Source: DSWT01 sp034433375 (GTDB lineage Bacteria; Chloroflexota; Anaerolineae; B4-G1; SLSP01). From it: 64,000 nucleotides of DNA. Within the stretch, counting starts at the first letter, position 1. Every line of letters starts with the position of its first letter. The position numbers were made by a program, and so were the translations under genes. The stretch is from assembly GCA_034433375.1 (NCBI GenBank), contig DAOUAQ010000116.1, positions 1 through 64,000 of the forward strand. The letters run 5' to 3'. Below are positions 17,293 through 26,000 of this stretch, one piece after another. The notes under the pieces are model-generated. The model worked only from the letters and a program-made list of their open reading frames with translations. It was not told the origin of the DNA and searched no databases.

Positions 17293-20145
17293 ATGAGCGA
17301 AAACAACGAAATGGCCCGCTTGCTTGGCGCCGGGCAGCAGAAAACCCGTCCCACGCTTGGTTTGCTCACGTATGGGCTTGTTGATACGATCAGTGAAGCG
17401 ATGTGGCGCGGAGCGGAAGAGGCTGCGCGCGCGCATGACGTCAACCTGGTCTGCTTCTCCGGCGGCACACTGCGCGATTTTACCGGCGCTACGGTCTCCG
17501 CCAATGTGCTGTATGACTTTGTCAGCGCCGAACGTGTGGATGGGCTGGTCATCTGGGTGGGGCTGCTGCACCATGTTGATCCCGAAACGGCCAGGGCTTT
17601 CTATCAACGCTATGCGCCTATTCCGCTGGTGAGCGTCGGACTGCAACTCGAAGGCATCCCCACCGTGACGGTGGACAATTACGCGGGGATGTACAGTGCT
17701 GTAGAGCATCTGGTGGGGGGACACGGTTACTCTCGGATTGCCTTTATTCGCGGCCCCGAAGGCCATGAAGAGGCCGAGGAGCGTTATCTCGCTTATCGGG
17801 ATGTTCTGGCAGCGCATGGCATTGCCTTTGACCCTGAACTGGTCACGCCGGGAAACAATCAGCGGTCAGGCGGGGTGAATGCGGTCAATCTATTGTTTGA
17901 TGAACGGCGTTTGCGTCCGCAAGATGATGTCGAAGCGATTGTGGCCGCCAACGACAACATGGCTTTCGGCGCGGTGGAGGCGTTGCAGGCGCGGCAGGTT
18001 GCCGTCCCGCGCGAGGTCGCCGTGGTCGGCTTCGACGATTTTGCCGAGGGCCAATACGCGCTCCCCACGCTGACGACGGTTCCGTGGCCGGGATATGCCC
18101 AGGGGCGTCAGGCTGTCGAACTGTTAGTGGCGCTCCTGAGCCACGCCGACGTCCCCGCGTTGACGCGCGTTCCCACAACCGTGGTCATCCGCGAGTCGTG
18201 TGGCTGCCTGATCCCGGAGATGGTGCGGGCAGCGGAAGCGCCTGAACTGCGGCTTGCCGAACCGCGCGCGGCTGAGACTTTCGTCTCGGAGCGCGGTGCG
18301 CTGCTGGCCGAGATGACGCAGACCCTGGCGGCGCTTAAGGTTGACGACGCGCAGTTGGCCGGGCTGGTAGACGCTTTTATGGGCGAGATGGCCGTTTCTC
18401 CATCCAGGGGCTTTTTGCCGGCGCTGGAAGCGTTGTTGTGGCAGACTGTGATCGCGGGCGGCAATGTCAATGCCTGGCACGGCGTCGTATCTACTATGCG
18501 CCGCCATATTCTTCCTTATGTGCTGGACAACGGCGCGCGGTCTCGCGCGGAGAATCTCTGGCAGCAGGCCCGGACTATGATCAGCCATGAAGCGCAACGG
18601 GCGCAAGCGCGTCTGGGGTGGCAGGCAGAGAACCAGGCGATGGCGCTGCGCTATTTTGCGCAAACATTGATCTCTGCCTCTGAATTGGATGATTTCGCCA
18701 CCATGGTGCCGCAACAGATTCCATCCCTGGGAATCCCTGGCTGTTCCATTGCGCTGTTTGAAGACCCCGCAAAACCTGTCAACGCGCATTTGTTGGTGAC
18801 CCGCGATGGAACGCGACCCCAGGCAGCATCCATTTTCCCCACACGGTTGTTACTGCCGGACTCTGTGTGGAATCAGGAAAGCCGTTTCAGCTGTGTGCTC
18901 GAGGCGTTGTATATTCGGGAGGCGCAACTGGGGTACGTCCTTTTTGAAGCAGGGCCGCAGAATGGCAGCATTTACGTCACCCTGCGTGACCAAATTAGCA
19001 ACGCCTTGCGCGGATTGCTGCTGGTGGAAGAGACCCGCCGCACACAACTGGCGCTCCAAAAATCCTATGCCGAAGTGGAGCAACAAGTGGCGACGCGCAC
19101 GGCTGAATTGCAGCGTGAAATCACCAGCCGCGAGAGCTTGTATGAGCGCCGCGCCCTCCAGGTACAGACGAGCACGTTGATCTCCCAGGAAATCGCCGCC
19201 GCGCCGGCGTTGGATGAGTTATATCGCCGGGTGGTAACATTGGTCAAAGAACGCTTTGATTACTATCACGCGCAAATCTTCCGCTACGACCCGCAGTGGC
19301 ACACCGTCCGCCTGGTCACCGGCTATGGTGAAGTGGGGCAGAAGATGCTTGAAGCCGGACATTCCATTGATGTGGGCATAGGTGTGGTGGGAACGGCGGC
19401 GGAGACCGGAGCAGCCGTCCTGGCAACCGATGTGACGCAGGATAAGGAGTGGCGTCCTAATCCCAACTTGCCGGAGACCAAAGGCGAATTGGCGGTGCCC
19501 ATCAAGTTGCGCGATCAGGTGTTTGGTATCCTGGATGTGCAGAGCAACCGCGCCAGGGCGCTCACCCTGGATGACCAACTGTTGTTGGAACAACTGTGCG
19601 GTCAAATCGCCATCGCTATTGAAAGCACACGCTTGCGCGAGGAGATGGAAGATCGTCTACAAATGTTGAACATGCTGCAAGCAGCTATGGCCCGCGAGGG
19701 GTGGGAGGTGCTGCGAGCCCAGCACCGCGGTCTCAAGGGCTATGCGTATGATCAGGGTGTGGTGCAACCTTTGACTCAGGTTCCCTCCGGGGGATATACC
19801 GTTCCGGTTGCCGTGCAGCAGGATCAGGTCATCGGGCGCTTGGGCGTTCAAGAAGACCCGGCGCGGCCCCTCTCGTCAGAAGAACGCGCGCTCCTGGCAT
19901 CCATATCAGAGCAGGTCGCGTCGTCCCTGGACAGAGCGCGCTTGTTCGAGGACACCCGCCGGAGCGCCGCGCGCGACCAGCTCATCGGTGAACTGAGCGC
20001 GCAGATGCGGGCTTCACTCGATGTTGAGCAAGTGCTGCAAACTGCCGTGCGCGAAATGGTCAGCGCGTTGAACTTTGCCAGGGTGGAGGTGCGCCTGGGA
20101 ACCGTGGAGGCCGAGGCGACTGCGGCGGAGGAGGTCGGCGCATGA
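17293..20145 (+). CDS. LacI-type ligand-binding sensor with GAF-like, class-C GAF and mini-GAF
   Basis: I chose ATG 17293 because AAGGAAG lies about 9 bases upstream; in-frame ATGs at 17269 and 17275 lack such a site. The 950-residue cytoplasmic protein has a LacI-type fold 10-300 (VDNYAGMYSAVEHLVGGHGY, VAVVGFDDFAEGQYA) without HTH, the RESCGC motif (C303/C305), a helical segment, a divergent GAF about 440-590 (GIPGCSIALFEDP), the helix EQQVATRTAELQREITSRES, a GAF 615-785 of a separate subclass (YYHAQIFRYDP; NPNLPETKGELAVPIKLRDQ), a mini-GAF 790-895 and the truncated GAF 900-945. That GAF subclass recurs only in the gene at 42665, which implies exchange of domains within the array. No output domain. 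Confidence 0.9.
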   Translation: MSENNEMARLLGAGQQKTRPTLGLLTYGLVDTISEAMWRGAEEAARAHDVNLVCFSGGTLRDFTGATVSANVLYDFVSAERVDGLVIWVGLLHHVDPETARAFYQRYAPIPLVSVGLQLEGIPTVTVDNYAGMYSAVEHLVGGHGYSRIAFIRGPEGHEEAEERYLAYRDVLAAHGIAFDPELVTPGNNQRSGGVNAVNLLFDERRLRPQDDVEAIVAANDNMAFGAVEALQARQVAVPREVAVVGFDDFAEGQYALPTLTTVPWPGYAQGRQAVELLVALLSHADVPALTRVPTTVVIRESCGCLIPEMVRAAEAPELRLAEPRAAETFVSERGALLAEMTQTLAALKVDDAQLAGLVDAFMGEMAVSPSRGFLPALEALLWQTVIAGGNVNAWHGVVSTMRRHILPYVLDNGARSRAENLWQQARTMISHEAQRAQARLGWQAENQAMALRYFAQTLISASELDDFATMVPQQIPSLGIPGCSIALFEDPAKPVNAHLLVTRDGTRPQAASIFPTRLLLPDSVWNQESRFSCVLEALYIREAQLGYVLFEAGPQNGSIYVTLRDQISNALRGLLLVEETRRTQLALQKSYAEVEQQVATRTAELQREITSRESLYERRALQVQTSTLISQEIAAAPALDELYRRVVTLVKERFDYYHAQIFRYDPQWHTVRLVTGYGEVGQKMLEAGHSIDVGIGVVGTAAETGAAVLATDVTQDKEWRPNPNLPETKGELAVPIKLRDQVFGILDVQSNRARALTLDDQLLLEQLCGQIAIAIESTRLREEMEDRLQMLNMLQAAMAREGWEVLRAQHRGLKGYAYDQGVVQPLTQVPSGGYTVPVAVQQDQVIGRLGVQEDPARPLSSEERALLASISEQVASSLDRARLFEDTRRSAARDQLIGELSAQMRASLDVEQVLQTAVREMVSALNFARVEVRLGTVEAEATAAEEVGA

Positions 20146-23096
20146 ACGCTCTGTTGACGAACGAGACTCTGCAAGGGCTGGCGTGGTTTGCCGGGTTGCT
20201 GGAGCTGGTCTTGGCTTTATATGTGCTGCTGCTTAACACCCGACACACGGCCAACCGTCACGTCAGCTTCCTGCTGTTCATCTTTGCCGTCAACAGCCTG
20301 GCCCTGGGCGCGTTGTTTGGCGCTACGCGTGTGGCGCAAGCTGTCCTGTCAACCCTGTTCTTGGCGGCGACTTCCGACCCGGCTAAAGTTGGCCTGCTCT
20401 TGACGGCCGTGATTCTGCTCAGCCCGCAATGGGTGCAGGGGCGCTGGCGCTGGCTAGGATGGCTATTGTATGGACTCGTCTTTTTACCGGTGGTTTTGAC
20501 GGCTATTGATGCCGTCGGGCACACTGGCTTGTGGTACAGTGGCTTTGATGCAGCGAGTTATACCGGCGGCTACATCGCCGGTGGTTCTTACGAAGCAGGG
20601 CGGGTGGCGCACATCGTGCGGCCATTCTACGTGTATTTTCTCTCGTTATTGCCGTTTATACCGCCGCTGTGGGTCATTGCGCATCGGCAGACGCACCGCA
20701 CGCTGCGCCAGTTAGCCTGGATGCTGTTGATTACACAGGTGATCACCGTTGCTGTGCAGTTTGGGCTGCGTTCTTTCATCGGTTCGGGGGCAACGACCAT
20801 TGTCACTTCAACCGCTTTTGCCTTGGGTTACGCCTACACCGCATTCCAGCAAATGCTTTCCGAACGCCGCGCCCAGCGCGGGCGCTTGCGGCCCCGTTTG
20901 ACTGCGCTGACGTTGGTGATCGCCATTCCCATCCTGATCGCGCTCGTCGCCTTTATGCTCCTTCGCTCCTCCACGGTCATTGAAACTCAGACGGTCGAGA
21001 CGTTGAGCGCGACCAACCGTCTGCTGGCGACCAGTACGCGACAGTGGCTTGATTTCAACGTCAAAGCGTTGCGTCAATTGGTGATGCAGCCAGATATTCA
21101 GGGGATGGACGCTGTTCTACAAAAGCCGATCCTGGCAGCGATGGATGCGGTTCACGAAAACATCTATCTGGTCAGCACGACCGATCTCAACGGTATGAAT
21201 GTGGCGCGCAGTGATGACGCCGCGCTGACCGATTATAGCGACCGTGCGTGGTTTCAGCAAGTACGGGACGGCGCTTCACTTGCGTATCAGGTCACGATCG
21301 GGCGTACAAGTGGAAAACCGGCGTTGATTGTCTCGCTGCCGATTCTTGATCCGGCGGGGAATCTCGTCGGCGTCGGTATGTTTGCCTCCAACCTGGATCA
21401 ACTGTCCAGCGAGATCGCCGTCACCCGTTTTGGGCAAACGGGCGTGACGTATGTGGTGGACGCGAAAGATCGCATTATCGCCCATCCCGACCCCGCGTTC
21501 TCTGCTTCTATCGTTGATATTCACGATTCCCCTGTGGCGCAGAAGTTGCGTGAGGGAGAGGCAAAGCAGTTCCGCTACATGGATGCTGCGGGCCGGCAGT
21601 GGCAGGCTTATGTGGATGTGTTGGACAACGGGTGGGGTATCATCGCGCAGCAGGAATATGCGGAGTTGCGCAATCCACTTGAGCGCCTTGCCCGCATCGG
21701 CGTGCTCGCGTCGGTTCTGGGGGGGCTGTTGCTTGGCGGATTGACCTTCTTGACGATGCGCCAGGCGCTTGCGCCCATTGATACCCTGACCGCAACCGTG
21801 ACCGCGATTACGGAGGGCGATTTAACCCGCACTGCCCCGGTGGTGAGCGAGGACGAGTTCGGCGTTCTGGCGCGCACCTTCAACAGTATGACTGCGCAAC
21901 TGCGTGAGTCCATTGACACGTTGGAGCAGCGTGTGGCTTCCCGCACCCTCGATCTGCAACGCCGTTCCGCCTATCTGGCAGCTTCGGCGGAGGTCAGCCG
22001 CGCGGCGGTCTCGATCTTGGACCCCGACGTGTTGATCCGCCAGGTGGTGGATTTGATCCGCGAGCGTTTTGATCTTTACTACGTCGGCCTGTTCCTGGTG
22101 GATGAAACGACGACCTGGGCCGAGTTGCGTTCCGGCACAGGCACGGCGGGGCAGGCCATGTTGGCGCGCCAGCACCGCATCCGCATCGGTGAAGGCATGA
22201 TCGGGTGGAGCATCGCCAACGCCGAAGCGCGCGTCGCGTCGCGCGCCGAGGTTGACGAAGTGCGCCTCGTCAACCCGGAACTGCCGGATACGCGCTCTGA
22301 GGCAGCTTTGCCGTTGCGCTCGCGCGGGCAAGTGCTCGGCGCATTGTCCGTGCAGAGCACGCACCCAGACGCCTTCGATCCGGAGAGTGTGAGCGTGTTG
22401 CAGACGATGGTGGATCAGGTGGCGGTGGCCATTGACAACGCGCGCTTGCTGGCGCAGGCGCAGACCGCGCTGGAAGCAGAACGCCGCGCCTATGGCCTCG
22501 CTTCGCGCCAGGACTGGAGCCGCCTGGCCCGCGTCCGCGCCGAGTCGGGTTACATCGGTGTGCGCCAGGCCGTGGCTACAACCTCGGACGCCACGGAAGT
22601 GGCGCTGCTCGTGGCGCAGGGCGAATGGAGTCCCGAGATGCGCGTCGCGCAACGAACCCGGCAGAGCGTCACGGGGCAGCACGAGGGGATGCCGACGCTC
22701 GCCGTTCCTATTCTTGTGCGCGAGCAAGTGGTGGGCGTGTTGAATTTCAGCAAAAGTGAGCAGGCCACCGGTCTTACGCCAGGCGCGACCTGGACGCAGG
22801 AAGAAGTCACCCTCCTTGAGGCGCTCGCCGGGCAATTGGGGCAGGCGTTGGACGCCGCCCGGCTGTACCGCCAGACGCAGCTTCGCGCAGCCAGGGAAGG
22901 CGCTATCCGCGAAATCACGGATCAGATGCAGCGCGCGACGGACATAACGGCGCTGATGCGCATCACAGCGCAAGCCTTGAATCAGACGCTCGGCGGTTCG
23001 CGCGTCTATGTGCGCCTGGGCGCTGATACGGGCGCCGGCACGCGGACTGTCGCCAGTGAGCAGACGGATGGAGGAAACCATGGCGATGCGGAGTAA
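20142..23096 (+). CDS. 7TM - dCache - HAMP - GAF sensor without output domain
   Basis: The start overlaps the preceding stop as ATGA. The 984-residue protein is a paralogue of the one at 6986: seven TM segments 1-235 (TRHTANRHVSFLLFIFAVNS region), TM8 about 255-275, dCache about 285-520, TM9 525-547, HAMP 548-600 (SEDEFGVLARTFNSMTAQL), GAF 615-775 (YYVGLFLVDETTTWAELRS; NPELPDTRSE), mini-GAF 780-905 (SRQDWSRLARV) and truncated GAF 910-965. The dCache carries the family pattern DYSDRAWFQQV, TIGRTSGKPAL and SLPILDPAGNLVGVG, so it should bind a small extracellular ligand, though the full amino-acid-binding motif is not evident. It precedes a LacI-type gene with a 17-base overlap, repeating the pairing seen at 6986-11635. 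Confidence 0.9.
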   Translation: MNALLTNETLQGLAWFAGLLELVLALYVLLLNTRHTANRHVSFLLFIFAVNSLALGALFGATRVAQAVLSTLFLAATSDPAKVGLLLTAVILLSPQWVQGRWRWLGWLLYGLVFLPVVLTAIDAVGHTGLWYSGFDAASYTGGYIAGGSYEAGRVAHIVRPFYVYFLSLLPFIPPLWVIAHRQTHRTLRQLAWMLLITQVITVAVQFGLRSFIGSGATTIVTSTAFALGYAYTAFQQMLSERRAQRGRLRPRLTALTLVIAIPILIALVAFMLLRSSTVIETQTVETLSATNRLLATSTRQWLDFNVKALRQLVMQPDIQGMDAVLQKPILAAMDAVHENIYLVSTTDLNGMNVARSDDAALTDYSDRAWFQQVRDGASLAYQVTIGRTSGKPALIVSLPILDPAGNLVGVGMFASNLDQLSSEIAVTRFGQTGVTYVVDAKDRIIAHPDPAFSASIVDIHDSPVAQKLREGEAKQFRYMDAAGRQWQAYVDVLDNGWGIIAQQEYAELRNPLERLARIGVLASVLGGLLLGGLTFLTMRQALAPIDTLTATVTAITEGDLTRTAPVVSEDEFGVLARTFNSMTAQLRESIDTLEQRVASRTLDLQRRSAYLAASAEVSRAAVSILDPDVLIRQVVDLIRERFDLYYVGLFLVDETTTWAELRSGTGTAGQAMLARQHRIRIGEGMIGWSIANAEARVASRAEVDEVRLVNPELPDTRSEAALPLRSRGQVLGALSVQSTHPDAFDPESVSVLQTMVDQVAVAIDNARLLAQAQTALEAERRAYGLASRQDWSRLARVRAESGYIGVRQAVATTSDATEVALLVAQGEWSPEMRVAQRTRQSVTGQHEGMPTLAVPILVREQVVGVLNFSKSEQATGLTPGATWTQEEVTLLEALAGQLGQALDAARLYRQTQLRAAREGAIREITDQMQRATDITALMRITAQALNQTLGGSRVYVRLGADTGAGTRTVASEQTDGGNHGDAE
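23070..23074 (+). promoter_or_regulatory. Ribosome binding site deciding the start of the 1,415-residue sensor
   Basis: GGAGG ends 5 bases before ATG 23080, inside the end of the upstream gene. It argues against the longer reading from 23008, whose first 24 residues do not resemble the short basic N-termini of the other LacI-type sensors. Confidence 0.65.
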
Positions 23097-26000
23097 GCGC
23101 GTGAAGAAGGCGCCGGCCGATACGGGAACATCTCGCCAGCAACGGCCCACACTCGGCCTTTTCATTGACAGTTTGACGATGGGCTACCAGATTGCGCTGT
23201 TCCAGGGGGTTGACGCCCTGGCGCGCGAACGGGATGCCAACCTACTGGTCTTTGTAGGAGGGGCGCTACCTCCCGCTGGATCACCCGCCCTTCTTGACAA
23301 TGTGCTCTATGATCTACTGGGCGAAGACATCGTGGATGGGGTAATCCTATCCTCCGGGTCTGTAGGAACGGGAATCAGCCTCGGAGAAATGCAGGCGTTT
23401 TGCGAGCGTTTCCGTCCCCTGCCGCAGGCCAGCATCGCGTTGCCCTTGGCCGGCATACCGAGCGTGTTGATGGATAACTACGCGGGTATGCGCGCGGTGG
23501 TACAGCATCTCGTCGAAGTCCACGGCTACCGGCGCATTGCTTTCCTCCACAAACAAGAAGGCCACCCCGAAAACGACGCGCGTTACAACGCCTACGTTGA
23601 TGTGTTAGCCGAACACGGCATCGCGGTTGACCCTGATCTGGTCATCCCTGGCGTTCACTACAACACCCCTGAAACCGGCTTGCGCTTGTTGTTTGATGAA
23701 CGCCGGCTGCGACCGCGCATTGATGTCGAGGCGCTGGTAGCGGTTGATGATCGCGTGGGACTCCAGATATTGGACATCCTGCAAGCGCGCGGCGTCCGTG
23801 TGCCCGACGACGTGGCGTTGGTGGGATTTGATGATGTTGAGGATAGCCGGTACGTGACACCTTCTCTGACCACGGCGCGGCAACCGTTGCAGGCTCAGGG
23901 CCGCGGTGCGGCGGAATTGGTACTGGCGCAAATTCAGGGCGAGGCGGTGGCGCCACAGACAAGATTACAGGCCGATTTGGTCGTTCGCCGCTCCTGTGGC
24001 TGTTTGGATACGATTGTCCGGCAGGCGCACGTGGAACCGGTAGTGCGCGCGTCCGCGGATCCGGCTCTGCCCCTCGACGGAGCGTTGACGGCGCGCCGGG
24101 AAGACATCCTTGCCGATATAGTGGGAACCGTCGCCACCCGCGATGTGACTGACCATGCGCGCGCGCGCATCACCGAGCAAGTCGGGTGGCTTGTGGATGC
24201 TTTTGTCACCACGTTGAAGGCCATAGAAGCAGCCGTACCCTCGGAAATTTTCTTGTGGACACTGGATGAAATTCTACGGCAGACCGTGCTTGAGCAGCGC
24301 GACGTGACAGCGTGGCAAGATGGCCTCTCAGTGTTGCGCCGACACGCCCTATCCTGCGCCTGCGCCGTCACGGTGCTTACCCAGGTTGAAAACCTGTTCC
24401 AGCAGGCGCGCGTGATGATCGGTGGGGCAGCGCAACAAGCGCAGGCCTCCCAACGGCTACAGGCCGGGCGACGTGACCAAACACTGCGCGAAGTGGGTCA
24501 GACTTTGATCACCGCAGCCAAAGTCGAAGAGTTGGCGGATGTGATCATCTCTGAGCTATCCAGATTGGATATTCCTAGCAGCTACCTTTCTCTCTACGTT
24601 GATCAACGCGCGCCCGCGACCGGCTCGAAGCTGCTGTTGGCTTATGACCGCGTCCGGGGCTTTGAGCAAAAATCAGCGATACATTTTCCCTCGCGCCAGC
24701 TCGTGCCAGAAGGATTCTTCCCAACAGACCGACGTTACAGCATGGTGGTCATCCCCCTGTACTTCCTGAACGCGCAACTTGGACGCGCGCTCTTTGAAAT
24801 TGGCCCCCGCGAGGGTTCGATCTACGATGCGCTGCGCGGACAGATCAGCAGCGCCTTGCAGAATGTGCTACTCACCGAGCGGATGGCTGCCCGCGCCCTC
24901 CAACTGCAGACCGCCGCTGAAGTTGCGCGCGCCGCGAGTGGTATGCTTGATCCCGCTGCATTGGTGCAACAAGTGGTGACCCTGGTGCGCGAGCGGTTTC
25001 ACCTCTATTATGCCGGCCTGTTCCTGGTGGAAGTGGATGCCGACAACCCCGAGCTGCAGTGGGCTGTATTGCGTGCGGGCACAGGCGAGGCTGGCGCGCA
25101 AATGGTGGCGCAAGGCCACCGGCTGTTGGTCGGCGGGACTTCGATGATCGGCTGGTGTGTCGCGCACCGTGAAGCGCGGGTGGCGTTGGACGTGGGCCTG
25201 GAGAAAGTCCGTCAACCCCATCCACTGCTGCCGGACACGCGCTCGGAACTGGCGTTGCCTTTGATCAGCCGTGGGCAGGTCATCGGCGCTTTAACGATTC
25301 AGAGTACTGTGCAAGCTGCCTTTAGCCAGGAAGACATCATTGTGCTGCAAACCCTGGCCGATCAGCTTGCCAATGCCATCGGGAACGCGCGACTGTATGA
25401 GGCGTTGGAATTCGAGCAGTACTTGATGGACACGCTGATGGACAACACCCCCGATCATATCTACTTCAAAGATCGGGAGAGCCGGTTTATTCGCGCCAGT
25501 CGTTCGCAAACCGCACGCTTTGGTTTAGCCACTCCTCAGGAGATCGTTGGTAAGTCCGACTTCGATTTCTTCTCGGAGGCCCACGCCCGTCCTGCGTATG
25601 ACGATGAGCAGCGCATTATCCGCACAGGCGAAGCGATGCCAGAAATCATGGAGCGGGAGACATGGCCCGATCAACCTGACACATGGGTTACTACGGTTAA
25701 GATGCCCATGCGCGACCGCGATGGCGCCATCATCGGCACTTTCGGCATTTCGCGGGATATCACGGAACGCAGACGCGCGGAGATACAGTTGGCTGCGGAA
25801 CGCAACCTGCTGCGCACCCTCATTGACAACCTGCCGGACTACATCTACATCAAGGATCGCCAGAGCCGCTTCCTGATTAACAACAGCGCGCACCTGCACG
25901 TGTTGGGCGCGAAGACGCAGGAAGAGGTGGCCGGAAAAACCGATTTCGACATCTTCCCCCCCGAACTGGCGATCCAGTACTACACCGACGAGCAGAAACT

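Noticed and set aside
20142..23096. Amino-acid-binding dCache motif in the 7TM sensor
   Set aside because: The DYSDRAWF part fits, but the conserved Asp near the end of the motif is not evident (ASNLDQL region), so the ligand class cannot be assigned.
21822..23165. Long minus-strand reading frame (447 codons)
   Set aside because: It lies opposite the well-supported HAMP-GAF part of the sensor at 20142, has no recognisable domain and is rich in His, Arg and Gln as expected of an antisense frame in GC-rich DNA.
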